The translations under genes were made by a program, and so were the position numbers. 64,000 nt of DNA from the NCBI GenBank assembly GCA_029251525.1, contig JAQXDE010000038.1, positions 310,001 to 374,000 of the forward strand, written 5' to 3'. Under the pieces are notes generated by a model, which was given only the letters and a program-made list of their open reading frames with translations, ran no database searches and was not told the origin of the DNA. The first letter of the stretch is position 1; each line of letters begins with the position of its first letter. Below, in pieces: positions 54,632-63,950 of the stretch. Origin of the DNA: Saprospiraceae bacterium. Lineage in GTDB: Bacteria; Bacteroidota; Bacteroidia; Chitinophagales; Saprospiraceae.

Positions 54632-57181
54632 TTATTTCCTAGTTCTGATGTCTTCCAGGTACCGTTCCAATTCTATTTCGTCATATATCAAAACTTCTCT
54701 GGCTTTACTTCCTACACTTGGCCCTACAATTCCTAATGCCTCCAATTGATCCATGATTCGACCAGCTCGATTATATCCTAATTTTAATCTTCTTTGTATC
54801 ATTGAAGTTGATCCATGTTGATTCTGTACAATCAACCTTGCAGCATCTTCGAAGTTGTCATCTAGGTCTTTCGTATTAACTGCTCCAGGTTTAGTACTAT
54901 CATCGTCGTCTCCATGAAATTCAGGGAGGAAAAATGGTGTTGCATAACCTCTTTGAGAACCGATAAAGTCAATTACTTTTTCCACCTCAGGTGTATCAAC
55001 AAATGCACATTGTAATCTGACTAAATCACTGCCATATGATAGTAACATATCCCCTCGTCCAATTAATCTGTCGGCACCACCAGTATCTAATATGGTTCTT
55101 GAATCAACTCTTGCAGTTACTTTAAAGGCAATTCGTGCAGGGAAATTTGCTTTGATTACCCCAGTGATAATATTTACAGAAGGTCGCTGGGTGGCAATAA
55201 TTAAGTGGATTCCAACTGCCCTTGATAGTTGAGCTAAACGCCCTATCGGCAATTCTACTTCTTTTCCTGCAGTCATAATTAAATCGGCGAACTCATCCAC
55301 AACTAAAATGATGAAAGGCATAAATTTATGACCTTTGTTGGGGTTTAATCTACGAGCTATAAATTTCTCATTATACTCACGAATATTTCTTGCATGTGCC
55401 TTTTTCAATAAGTCATAACGAGTATCCATTTCTATCATCAACGAGTTCAAAGTGTGAACTACTTTCGTCACATCTGTAACAATTGGTTCATCCAATCCTG
55501 GTAAATAAGCTAAGAAGTGATTTTCAATTTTACTGTATGGGAAAAGCTCTACTTTCTTCGGATCAATCAAAACTAATTTGATTTGTGAAGGGTGCTTTTT
55601 ATATAGTAAAGACATTAAAATAACATTAATACCAACGGATTTCCCTTGACCTGTCGCACCTGCAATTAAAAGGTGAGGCATTTTTGCCAAGTCAGCAACG
55701 AATACTTCATTTTGAATAGTTTTTCCTAAAGCAATTGGCAAGTCCATTTTGGCTCGTTTATACTTATCTGATTGTAGTAATTCTTTGAGCGAAACGATTT
55801 GAGTTTTTTTATTGGCCACCTCAATACCAATTGTTCCTTTTCCTGGAATCGGTGCAATAATCCGAATGCCCATGGCAGATAAACTTAATGCAATGTCATC
55901 TTCCAAGTTTTTAATTTTGGAAATACGAACACCCGGCGCAGGTACAATTTCATAAAGCGTAACGGTTGGGCCGATAGTCGCTTTTATTTTTACAATTTCG
56001 ATTTTGTAGTTTAATAAAGTCTCAATGATCTGATCTTTATTTTGTTCCAACTCTTGACGATCTATTTCAAAATTATCAGCATTGTAATCTTCCAACAATG
56101 AAGTAACAGGATGTTCGTAGTGTGATAAATCTAAAGTTGGATCGTAAGGTTCTGTATGTAGCTTATTATCTGTTTGAATTTCTAAAGTAGTTTCTGCATA
56201 GTCTGAAGTCAAGGTAGTTGCAGGTTCACTTTTAGGTTCATCTTCCTCTGGAACGAATGGAGTAGGAGCAGAGATTTCCATCTCAGCTTCTCCTGAACGA
56301 AGGGTTTGAGGTTTCTGTCTTTTCTTTTTTGCCAAATCAAAAGCGAGTTGACCTTTTTTAACTTCTGATGATTCATCTGCAACTACAGGTGCGGCACTTC
56401 CAGCTTCACTAGCTGATAGTTCTAAGTCTGCTGAGAAATGGGAAGATTTTGTTATTAATGCACCTGAATTCCTAGGGAGTAATGCACCTGAATTCGAGGT
56501 TTCTCTTTTTGAAGCAACTCGCGATCGCCTTTTTTTCTTTTTTCCTAAAAAATTACCACTAAATAAATCATCAAAGAAGAATCGAGTATTTGAAAGTAAC
56601 TTTTCAAAAGTTAGTTCATTAAAGTTTGGATTGTTAGTCCAAATGAAGGCTGTAAAACCAGTGAACATAAGTAAAGCAACTAAACCAATTGTTCCGATAA
56701 ATTTTAATAACCATGTCGTTGTTGCTTTTCCAAAAGCACCACCATATGGGAAACTAGAAGATTGAAATATGAAATGAAAAAAAATGGATAAAAAAAGTAA
56801 TAGGATGAATCCGTTCCAAATCATTGAAACATTTTCATTAAAGGGTCTTTCTCTAATAGTGTTAATTCCCAATTTTCCAAAAACAAAAACGAAGATAAAA
56901 GATGGTAATCCAAAGCCCCAATAAAAAAACATGTTGGAAACTATTGCACCCAATCGACCCAACCAATTTGCAGCTCCAATTTCACCTTCATAAAGAAAAC
57001 TCACAGAATGCTCCAGTACATTAGACTGATCTATATGCCAAGTAAATAAATATGAGGTGAATGAAATGAAGAGATATAGAGCAATAAATATACTGAAAAG
57101 GCCAAATAGCTTGTATATCCGTTCGTCCTTAAATTTTGGAAAAGAAATATTTAATTGTCCTTTACTTTTTTTTCTGGCCAT
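54632..57181 (-). CDS. ftsK: DNA translocase FtsK/SpoIIIE
   Basis: FtsK pumps chromosome termini across the closing septum. The frame extends to 57268, but the ATG at 57181 begins MARKKSKGQLNISFPKF, so I use it (849 residues). Four membrane helices occupy about residues 30-190. A 200-residue low-complexity linker follows. The motor has Walker A GATGQGKSVGINVIL and Walker B FIILVVDEFADLIMTAG, plus ATQRPSVNIITGVIKANF. The C-terminal winged-helix gamma domain (STSMIQRRLKLGYNRAGRIM) reads polarity sequences. Confidence 0.96.
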   Translation of the reverse strand: MARKKSKGQLNISFPKFKDERIYKLFGLFSIFIALYLFISFTSYLFTWHIDQSNVLEHSVSFLYEGEIGAANWLGRLGAIVSNMFFYWGFGLPSFIFVFVFGKLGINTIRERPFNENVSMIWNGFILLLFLSIFFHFIFQSSSFPYGGAFGKATTTWLLKFIGTIGLVALLMFTGFTAFIWTNNPNFNELTFEKLLSNTRFFFDDLFSGNFLGKKKKRRSRVASKRETSNSGALLPRNSGALITKSSHFSADLELSASEAGSAAPVVADESSEVKKGQLAFDLAKKKRQKPQTLRSGEAEMEISAPTPFVPEEDEPKSEPATTLTSDYAETTLEIQTDNKLHTEPYDPTLDLSHYEHPVTSLLEDYNADNFEIDRQELEQNKDQIIETLLNYKIEIVKIKATIGPTVTLYEIVPAPGVRISKIKNLEDDIALSLSAMGIRIIAPIPGKGTIGIEVANKKTQIVSLKELLQSDKYKRAKMDLPIALGKTIQNEVFVADLAKMPHLLIAGATGQGKSVGINVILMSLLYKKHPSQIKLVLIDPKKVELFPYSKIENHFLAYLPGLDEPIVTDVTKVVHTLNSLMIEMDTRYDLLKKAHARNIREYNEKFIARRLNPNKGHKFMPFIILVVDEFADLIMTAGKEVELPIGRLAQLSRAVGIHLIIATQRPSVNIITGVIKANFPARIAFKVTARVDSRTILDTGGADRLIGRGDMLLSYGSDLVRLQCAFVDTPEVEKVIDFIGSQRGYATPFFLPEFHGDDDDSTKPGAVNTKDLDDNFEDAARLIVQNQHGSTSMIQRRLKLGYNRAGRIMDQLEALGIVGPSVGSKAREVLIYDEIELERYLEDIRTRK

Positions 57182-57405
57182 TGTGGAATTATATATAATA
57201 AATTTAGTGTCTCTCTTTCTATTGTGTATGGGTGTTACTGATTTTCTAACCCTTATGATAAGTTGCAAAAATATGGATAATAATGTGGAATACCGAATGA
57301 AAGGGAATGGATTATCGATGAATTAGTTGGTCTATTTGATGTAGATTTAATTTTTTGGAAAACAAGGAGTTAGATTTTGTAGAGGTAAAAATGATAACAA
57401 TGTGA

Positions 57406-58311
57406 TTACGAATTTTTCATTTCCCACAAGATTCCTTCTTTCATAGCATATGCAGAAACTAATATTTTTTTTATTTTCACTTCTTTGATGATGAAATTTA
57501 TAAGGATTAAGGCGACCACAATCATGTCTGCACGAGTGAGTGGAATGTTTTTTTCAGCACGTCGTTCTTCCATATTCATCTTTAAAATTTTCTGATACGC
57601 AGGATGAAAATTTTCTATATTAATAGTAGCACTTAAAGTTGTTTTTTGAGAGTTTGGGAGGATCTTTTCTAAAACGTCAAATGTACCCGAAGCTCCGATA
57701 AGACATGTTGTTTTATGGGTTTTTAAAACTTCAAAAAGAGGTTGCAATATCTTTTTAAGATGTTTGTAAAGCACTTTTATATTTTTAATTGAAATAGGTT
57801 CTTTTTGGTGAAAATTATTGTAAAGTACAGCCACGCCAATTGGAAAGCTTTTCGCCCAGTATACTTTAGTTTCATCAGCAATGATAAATTCCACACTTCC
57901 TCCGCCAATATCCATTATTAATCCTTTTTGGTGTCCTAGTTCAATTGCTTGAATAACTCCGACATGAACCAATCTTGCTTCCTCTGTTCCAGGGATTAAT
58001 TGAATAGAAATTCCACTTTCTGTTTTTGCATCATTTATAAATTGTTGACCATTGGCTGCTGTTCTGAGAGCAGCGGTTCCAAAAGCATTTATGTTTTTGA
58101 CTTGATGTTTATGAAGGACTTTTTGGAAATGGGAAAGGGCATTTATACCTCGGCTGTAGGCTTTTTTTCCAATTTTTCCAATTCCATCTTCTGCAAGTTT
58201 CACAAAAATTCGTTCTCGGAAAAGTTCGTTTGACTTCCCTTTTCCATCAACCTCAACGATGAGTAAATGAAAAGTGTTTGTTCCTAGATCAATTACACCG
58301 TATCGGTTCAT
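57406..58311 (-). CDS. Ppx/GppA family phosphatase (exopolyphosphatase-like)
   Basis: A 301-residue protein with the two actin-like half domains of the Ppx/GppA family: GVIDLGTNTFHLLIVEV (first phosphate loop), LIMDIGGGSVEFII (second), and NAFGTAALRTAANGQ. It lacks the C-terminal HD-type domain of longer enzymes. Such proteins cleave polyphosphate or pppGpp; which of these cannot be told. The lipoprotein gene upstream stops 6 bases before its start, so they form an operon. Confidence 0.9.
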   Translation of the reverse strand: MNRYGVIDLGTNTFHLLIVEVDGKGKSNELFRERIFVKLAEDGIGKIGKKAYSRGINALSHFQKVLHKHQVKNINAFGTAALRTAANGQQFINDAKTESGISIQLIPGTEEARLVHVGVIQAIELGHQKGLIMDIGGGSVEFIIADETKVYWAKSFPIGVAVLYNNFHQKEPISIKNIKVLYKHLKKILQPLFEVLKTHKTTCLIGASGTFDVLEKILPNSQKTTLSATINIENFHPAYQKILKMNMEERRAEKNIPLTRADMIVVALILINFIIKEVKIKKILVSAYAMKEGILWEMKNS

Positions 58312-58317
58312 AAAGTT

Positions 58318-58833
58318 TTATTGTTTAGGTGTTTGTTGGAGCTGGGCGAGCAAGCCATTGAAGAATTGAACACCTGAGGGAGTCATGAAATTAGCATATT
58401 TGGGTTGGTTGTTTTCCAGGAAAACGAAGTAATTGCATCCTTTCGAATAGTAAATTAAACCTTCTAAAGCTACCTCTCCATCTTTGTAATATATCATACG
58501 ACCAAAGGGTGAGCAATTAGAATCTACAAGGGCAACCTCCTGAGCAATTTGACCAAGTGAATGACGTAAATCATTAGGTTCTTGGCGACTAATGGTGAAG
58601 GGTAAATTATTAAAGCTATAATCTACATAGTCACATTTTTCGTATAGAGCCTTAATCGTTTTAAAAGGGATGCTAGGGTACATTGCTTTTCCATTTGATT
58701 TGATTTTAGTTTCTATAACAGGTGATTGAGTAGTCAATTCTAAATCTTTTTTTGAGGTATTAGTTTTTCCTGAATTGTCACACGAAAAAATCAAAATTGC
58801 GAGGCATACGCCGGTTACAAGTCGAAACATCAT
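58318..58833 (-). CDS. Hypothetical lipoprotein
   Basis: A 171-residue protein with a lipoprotein signal (VCLAILIFSC) starting at either of two adjacent ATGs (58833 or 58830). The body has conserved-looking segments FKTIKALYEKCDYVDYSF, LGQIAQEVALVDSNCSPFG and GLIYYSKGCNYFVFLE, three Cys that may pair, and a short C-terminal helix. I do not recognise a domain. It is in an operon with ppx/gppA (6 bases downstream). Confidence 0.78.
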   Translation of the reverse strand: MMFRLVTGVCLAILIFSCDNSGKTNTSKKDLELTTQSPVIETKIKSNGKAMYPSIPFKTIKALYEKCDYVDYSFNNLPFTISRQEPNDLRHSLGQIAQEVALVDSNCSPFGRMIYYKDGEVALEGLIYYSKGCNYFVFLENNQPKYANFMTPSGVQFFNGLLAQLQQTPKQ

Positions 58834-58851
58834 TTTTTTATTTTTTTTAAG

Positions 58852-59472
58852 TTAAAACATATAAATTGTCCTGAAAGTTAAAGTTCTCCCAGCTAGAGAC
58901 TGTGCTTGTTTTTCTTTTCTTACATCTAGAGCTGCAAAAGAATATTGAGCATTAATTCCGATATTTGGATTAATGAAATAAGTAGCTCCAACAATGAGAT
59001 CAACAGAAATTTTGTTGAATTCTTGGAGGTCAGAAACATCTTGTCCCAAAACATCGATTACTTTGAAGTCAACCATTTGCCCTACAGAAAATCCAGCTGT
59101 AAAATGTAGTTTATAATACTCCCTCTCATCTTCTTGATCCAACCAATCTAAAAATGAGATCATAATTGGTACTTCTACATAATTCAGACGGTAACTATCA
59201 AATGGAGCTGATTGAGGATCATCTTTTCCTTTGTTGCTACCTTTCTGACTAAATAAGATATCAACATTCCATCTCCAACGTTCGCTGGTTTGGACAGCTA
59301 CTCGACCTCCAACGTTCAATCCTATTTGGTTAAAGCCGGCTAAATTATCACCATTTAATTGTGAAAGATTAATTCCTCCGATCAAACCTGCTTCAAAAGT
59401 TTGCGCATGAGTATTTTTTGAGAAAATAAAAAAACATAATGGGAGTACAATTATTTTGATGAGGTTCAACAT
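58852..59472 (-). CDS. PorT-like outer membrane beta-barrel protein
   Basis: A 206-residue protein with a signal peptide (IIVLPLCFFIFSKNTHAQ) and alternating strands that fit the outer-membrane beta-barrel domain of the PorT/OmpW-like group: GLIGGINLSQLNGD, RWRWNVDILFSQKG, RLNYVEVPIMISF and NPNIGINAQYSFAAL, ending with aromatic Phe. PorT-like barrels are linked to T9SS in some species, but many paralogues have unrelated roles. It precedes the lipoprotein gene by 18 bases on the same strand. Confidence 0.82.
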   Translation of the reverse strand: MLNLIKIIVLPLCFFIFSKNTHAQTFEAGLIGGINLSQLNGDNLAGFNQIGLNVGGRVAVQTSERWRWNVDILFSQKGSNKGKDDPQSAPFDSYRLNYVEVPIMISFLDWLDQEDEREYYKLHFTAGFSVGQMVDFKVIDVLGQDVSDLQEFNKISVDLIVGATYFINPNIGINAQYSFAALDVRKEKQAQSLAGRTLTFRTIYMF

Positions 59473-59697
59473 GGTTTATTTGTATTCTGTAAAAGTCGTT
59501 TAAGTAAATAAAATGAAAAACAATAGTGGTTATGTTTAGTTCTAATTGTAGCGGACGTTAAATTAAGTAGTTGGAAATTACTAAGAAAGTATTTTCTGTA
59601 AAATTATAAAATGTCTAATTTAAAATGAGTATTTTAATTTTACATTTTAAAATTATTTTATCTTTAGATTTTGGACGTAAATTAATTGAAAACAAAT

Positions 59698-60033
59698 ATG
59701 TTTAAATATACAAAAACTACCTTACAGAAAATAGAAAATATCTTCCTAGAGTTGGATTATAAAGTGAGATACGAAAGAGGCAGTTTTAATTCTGGATATT
59801 GTTTGGTAGAAAATAAAAATATTGCCGTGGTTAATAAGTTCTTTGATATTGAAGGGCGAATTAATGTTTTATTGGAGATTCTTAATGATTTTGAAGAGAT
59901 TGATGAAACTGCTTTTACTGAAAAGACTTTAGATTTTTACAAAAAAATAATAAAGTATTTAGATAAAAAAGAAAAAGAAGTAAATAAATCCGGAGAAATT
60001 TCAGAACCCCAAATAGCTAAAGAGCAAGAGTAA
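59698..60033 (+). CDS. Conserved small protein of Bacteroidetes
   Basis: The longest frame starts at TTG (59686); the ATG at 59698 gives MFKYTKTTLQKIENIFLELD, a start I would expect for this group, so I use it (111 residues). The core reads YKVRYERGSFNSGYCLVENK and VVNKFFDIEGRINVLLEIL, followed by a helical, charged tail. It looks like a small alpha/beta cytoplasmic protein. I know the sequence pattern from Bacteroidetes genomes but no function. It lies directly before a metallo-beta-lactamase-fold gene, with which it is probably co-transcribed. Confidence 0.8.
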   Translation: MFKYTKTTLQKIENIFLELDYKVRYERGSFNSGYCLVENKNIAVVNKFFDIEGRINVLLEILNDFEEIDETAFTEKTLDFYKKIIKYLDKKEKEVNKSGEISEPQIAKEQE

Positions 60034-60086
60034 TTAAGCTAAAATAAGTCTCAAATTTATCATTTTCAATATAAAAAGTACTTACC

Positions 60087-60857
60087 ATAAAATTAAAAAT
60101 CACCATCCTCGGAACAGGAACATCTCAAGGAGTTCCAATTATCGGCTGTGATTGCAAAGTGTGCCAATCAAAAGATCCGAAAGATAATCGATTGCGAGTG
60201 TCTATATTAATTCAAGCAGAAGGGAAAAACATAGTAATTGATGCAGGTCCTGATTTCCGACAACAAATGCTGAGAGCAAGGGTTACTCATCTGGATGCAA
60301 TTATTTTGACACATGAGCACAATGATCATATGATTGGTGTTGATGATGTTAGGCCATTTAATTTTAAACAAAAAGAAGGTATTCCAGTTTATGCAACTGA
60401 GCGAGTACAGAAAGATTTACTGCTACGATTTAGGTATGTTTTTTCTAAAAAAAAATATCCAGGAGCTCCTACATTGGAATTACGTTCAATCTTCAATGAT
60501 AAACCTTTTGAGGTTAAAGGTTTAAATTTCACTCCAATAGAAGTAATGCATGGGAATCTACCAGTTTTAGGATTTCGGATAGGAGACTTCACCTACATTA
60601 CTGATGCTAGGACAATTGCTTCTGAGGAAATGGAAAAAATTAAAGGGAGTAAAATAGTGATACTTAATGCATTACATTATTATGAGCATTATTCACATTT
60701 TAATGTTCCCCAGGCTTTGGATATTTTTGAAGAATTGGTTCCAGAACAAGCATATTTGACACACGTAAGTCATCACATGGGATTAGCTAATGAAATAAAT
60801 AAATTACTACCTACTAATGTTAATTTAGCATATGATCAACAAATTATAGAGATTTAA
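60087..60857 (+). CDS. MBL-fold metallohydrolase (PhnP-like) with apparent ATA start
   Basis: The protein is a metallo-beta-lactamase-fold hydrolase. The N-terminus reads KLKITILGTGTSQGVPIIG and CDCKVCQSKDP, the usual beginning for PhnP-like members, with the metal motif LTHEHNDHMIGVDD, MHGNLPVLGFRIGDF and YLTHVSHHMG. No ATG, GTG or TTG lies before this text: the in-frame codons from the stop at 60072 are AAA GTA CTT ACC ATA AAA TTA. The first internal GTG (60159) would delete the first strand and the GTGTSQG loop. I therefore place the start at ATA (60087), one transition from ATG. 256 residues; substrate unknown. Confidence 0.78.
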   Translation: MKLKITILGTGTSQGVPIIGCDCKVCQSKDPKDNRLRVSILIQAEGKNIVIDAGPDFRQQMLRARVTHLDAIILTHEHNDHMIGVDDVRPFNFKQKEGIPVYATERVQKDLLLRFRYVFSKKKYPGAPTLELRSIFNDKPFEVKGLNFTPIEVMHGNLPVLGFRIGDFTYITDARTIASEEMEKIKGSKIVILNALHYYEHYSHFNVPQALDIFEELVPEQAYLTHVSHHMGLANEINKLLPTNVNLAYDQQIIEI

Positions 60858-61263
60858 AAAATAAAAGGACAAGGTATTTTAAACTATCAACTTAATTTTA
60901 AAATATATTTGTTGATTTTGTTACAAAGAAATAAAATTGATTTACATTTTAATTATATCAATATATCAAAAATGATAGTCAAACAAATTGATGATGAAGA
61001 TTGGAAACAATGGTTCGGAATTTGTATTATTAAATAATTAAATATAAGGGAGCAATTTAATTCAGATTTTATGAACACGAAAAATACACTGGTTTACCAA
61101 TAAAATAAATAAAAGGCGTTTTTGCACAATTTATCTTAATTATTTATCGGAGTAATGGAATAATTAAAAAAGACACTTATATTTATGAAAAGAGTTATTA
61201 TTCAAACTAAAATAATAAAAAGCTTTCAAATTGGTTTTTAGTAAGAATTCAAAAACTCCCACT
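60858..61263. other. Intergenic region before porP/sprF
   Basis: AT-rich stretch of 400 bases. A 21-codon ATG frame at 60971 exists but shows no sign of use. No clear TAnnTTTG promoter or terminator is seen. Confidence 0.5.
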
Positions 61264-62232
61264 ATGAAGATTTTTTTTACCTTTTTTATTTTATTCATTG
61301 GATTTTCAGTACAAAGTCAACAGGCTGGTCAATATTCAATGTTTATGCTAAATAAATATCAAAACAATTCAGCTTACGCGGGGTTAGACAATTCCCTAGT
61401 CGTTACTGGTGTTTTCCGAAGTCAGTGGGTAGGGCTAAAAGGTAACCCAATAATGCAAAATATTAATGCACATATGCCGGTGTATTTTATTAAAGGGGGA
61501 ATAGGATTAAATATAGATAATATTGAACTTGGTGCAGAACAAAATACTTCAATGTCATTATCTTATGCATTTCATAAACAAATTGGAAATATTGGGATTC
61601 TATCTTTAGGGGTCGGCGGAGGTTTTTACCAGAAAATATTAGATGGTAGTATTTTAAGGACTCCAGAAGGAGATTATGAGGAAAATAGCCCAGTCAATCA
61701 TAATGATTTAATTTTATTTGAAGGAAGAGAAACAGGTATTGCACCAATATTTAATGCTGGGGTGTTTTTTCAAACAGAAAAGTTTGAAATAGGAGCATCA
61801 GCAATAAACTTGATAGAACCTGAGGTTAATTTAAATACAAATGTTAATTTTCAATTAAAAAGGCATTGTTACATAACAATGGCATATAATTGGGATATAA
61901 ATAATTCTTTTAGTTTACAACCATCAATTATGGTGGAATCAGATTTTATTGAAACACAATTAGAAGTTTCAACGATTATTAAATATAACGACAATATTTT
62001 TGGAGGGCTTGCGTTTAGAGGATATAGCGAAAACACAATTGACGCAACAGCATTCTTGGTCGGTATGAAATTGAGTGAGAAAATTACCCTAGCTTACTCT
62101 TACGACCTAACATTGTCCTCCTACAATTCGGTAAGCAACGGATCTCATGAAGTTTTAATCAGATACAATTTGAATAAAATAATTGGAGCCGGAGTGCTTC
62201 CACGAATTATTCACAATCCAAGATTTTTATAA
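61264..62232 (+). CDS. porP: PorP/SprF family type IX secretion protein
   Basis: The frame opens at 61231, but the ATG at 61264 begins a signal peptide (MKIFFTFFILFIGFSVQSQQ); length is 322 residues. PorP/SprF proteins are outer-membrane barrels of the type IX secretion and gliding machinery. Typical text: QAGQYSMFMLNKYQNNSAYA, VTGVFRSQWVGLKGNPI, GGIGLNIDNIELGAEQNT, and the last strands (KITLAYSYDLTLSSYNS, HEVLIRYNL). It stands directly before gldK, the standard order porP-gldK-gldL. Because the family has many paralogues, this could be a cargo-specific copy rather than the core one. Confidence 0.88.
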   Translation: MKIFFTFFILFIGFSVQSQQAGQYSMFMLNKYQNNSAYAGLDNSLVVTGVFRSQWVGLKGNPIMQNINAHMPVYFIKGGIGLNIDNIELGAEQNTSMSLSYAFHKQIGNIGILSLGVGGGFYQKILDGSILRTPEGDYEENSPVNHNDLILFEGRETGIAPIFNAGVFFQTEKFEIGASAINLIEPEVNLNTNVNFQLKRHCYITMAYNWDINNSFSLQPSIMVESDFIETQLEVSTIIKYNDNIFGGLAFRGYSENTIDATAFLVGMKLSEKITLAYSYDLTLSSYNSVSNGSHEVLIRYNLNKIIGAGVLPRIIHNPRFL

Positions 62233-62412
62233 AAATTATTACTTATACGTTTTATTTTTTAAAATAATAGACGTTATTACTTAGTCAGATGCAAAATATA
62301 CAACAGCAAAATTAAATGTGGAAAGAAATATTCTTTTTTAAAAAAACTTCCATTTTTTGTTTGGCTATTTATATCTTTGGCAGCTATTATGCAAATTTCG
62401 AAATATAAATTT

Positions 62413-62442
62413 TTGTTTTAGCTTTTAAACAGACTATATTTA
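62413..62442 (+). promoter_or_regulatory. Promoter of gldK
   Basis: TTG (62413-62415), 19 bases, then TATATTTA (62435-62442) followed by CGTT. The -7 box deviates from TAnnTTTG only in the last base. The same TATATTTACGTT text recurs before gldL. Confidence 0.5.
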
Positions 62443-62494
62443 CGTTCATTTTTTTTAAGCTTTACTTAATCTGAAGGAAAACTCGGGTGTTAAA

Positions 62495-63733
62495 ATGAAA
62501 AAATTATCAAAAACAGTACTGGTATTACTAACGCTTAGTATCATCGCAAGTTCTTGCGGTACAAAGCAAAATGGTCAACTAATTGGTGTATCTGATAGAC
62601 CGTCATGGAGTGGAATCAATCCTTATGGAATGGTTTATATACCCTCTGGAACCTTACACGTTGGTCCTAGTGACCAGGATGTCAGTCAAACCTACATTCA
62701 AAGACCAAAATCTATTTCTATCCAAGGTTTCTACATGGATGACACTGAGATCACTAATAATGAGTGGCGTCAATTCGTATACTGGGTTCGTGATTCGTTG
62801 GCTCATACCGCTTTAGGTAATGTGATGGAGGATGATGAAACCGGTGAAGAAAGAGTTGATTGGGAAATGGAAATCGATTGGGAATCAGAAGAATTGGAAG
62901 ATCTTTATTATTCTGGTGATGATCGATTCGCAGGTAGAAAGGAGTTAGACACAAGAAATTTTGTCTATAATTATGAATGGTACAACTGGCAAGCTGCAGC
63001 TCATAACAAGGATCCAGATTTGTCAAGAGGTAGTTTCATCACCAGAGATGAGGCATCGATTTATCCAGATACACTTGTATGGGTTCGTGATTTCGCCTAC
63101 TCATATAATGAACCTTTTACTCGTAATTATTTTTGGCATCCAGCATTCGATGATTATCCAGTAGTTGGGGTCGATTGGAAAATGGCAAATGCTTTTTGCT
63201 ACTGGAGAACCAAACTATGGAGTATCACTGGAGAGGTAAATTCTGAAGATTTCAGACTACCTACAGAACATGAGTGGGAATATGCAGCACGTGGAGGTCA
63301 TGAGCATGCACCATATCCATGGGGAGGATATTATGTAAGAAATGCTAAAGGATGTCTTTTGGCTAACTTCAAACCTGGAAGAGGAAATTATCCAGAGGAT
63401 GGTGGGTTTTATACAGTAAAAGCAGATGCTTATTTCCCGAATGACTATGGTCTATATAATATGTCAGGGAATGTTGCGGAATGGACTTCCTCTGCTTTTC
63501 ATGAAAACTCTTATTCGTTTATACATGATTTGAACCCGGATTTTAGATATGATGCATCGGATGATGACCCAGAGGCTCAAAAGAGAAAGGTAATTAGGGG
63601 TGGATCTTGGAAAGATATTGCATTTTTTATGCAGACTGGGACGCGTCATTGGGAATTCCAAGATACTACTAAATCTTATATTGGATTTAGATGTGCATTG
63701 ACATTCTTGGGTCGTTCAATCAATGACTTTTAG
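62495..63733 (+). CDS. gldK: Gliding motility / T9SS lipoprotein GldK
   Basis: GldK (PorK) forms the periplasmic ring of the type IX secretion system with GldN. The 412 residues begin with a lipoprotein signal (LSIIASSC, Cys21). The body is an SUMF1/formylglycine-generating-enzyme-like fold: NPYGMVYIPSGTLHVGPSDQ, FYMDDTEITNNEWRQFVYW, PVVGVDWKMANAFCYWR, FRLPTEHEWEYAARGG, MSGNVAEWTSSAFHE and VIRGGSWKD. It lies between porP/sprF and gldL in the usual order. Confidence 0.95.
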   Translation: MKKLSKTVLVLLTLSIIASSCGTKQNGQLIGVSDRPSWSGINPYGMVYIPSGTLHVGPSDQDVSQTYIQRPKSISIQGFYMDDTEITNNEWRQFVYWVRDSLAHTALGNVMEDDETGEERVDWEMEIDWESEELEDLYYSGDDRFAGRKELDTRNFVYNYEWYNWQAAAHNKDPDLSRGSFITRDEASIYPDTLVWVRDFAYSYNEPFTRNYFWHPAFDDYPVVGVDWKMANAFCYWRTKLWSITGEVNSEDFRLPTEHEWEYAARGGHEHAPYPWGGYYVRNAKGCLLANFKPGRGNYPEDGGFYTVKADAYFPNDYGLYNMSGNVAEWTSSAFHENSYSFIHDLNPDFRYDASDDDPEAQKRKVIRGGSWKDIAFFMQTGTRHWEFQDTTKSYIGFRCALTFLGRSINDF

Positions 63734-63743
63734 AAGAATATAA

Positions 63744-63793
63744 AAACATTAAGGAGCAGCTATTAATTTATAACTGCTCCTTAGTGTTTTTTA
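63744..63793 (+). terminator. Intrinsic terminator between gldK and gldL
   Basis: The stem AACATTAAGGAGCAG / CTGCTCCTTAGTGTT (one G-U) with a 15-base AT loop and a T run, right after the gldK stop. Confidence 0.88.
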
Positions 63794-63805
63794 AATTAAT
63801 ATTAA

Positions 63806-63834
63806 TTGAACCAAATCCTACCTGTTTATATTTA
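63806..63834 (+). promoter_or_regulatory. Promoter of gldL
   Basis: TTG (63806-63808), 18 bases, TATATTTA (63827-63834) and CGTT, the same text as before gldK. The leader would be about 110 bases. Confidence 0.5.
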
Positions 63835-63950
63835 CGTTAATTTAAACTGTTACTTTTTACAAATTTAGCATTATGCTTGAGGGTAATTCTGTTAAAAAAG
63901 TAGCAACCCATTTGTTGAAATAAATTACTAACCTACTTAAAAAGATTAAA

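Noticed and set aside
60159-60857. GTG start at 60159 for the MBL-fold hydrolase
   Set aside because: Would remove the conserved first strand and GTGTSQG loop; the frame upstream is clearly coding back to 60087.
60971-61036. 21-codon ATG frame before porP/sprF
   Set aside because: No hydrophobic, signal or family pattern; likely chance in AT-rich DNA.
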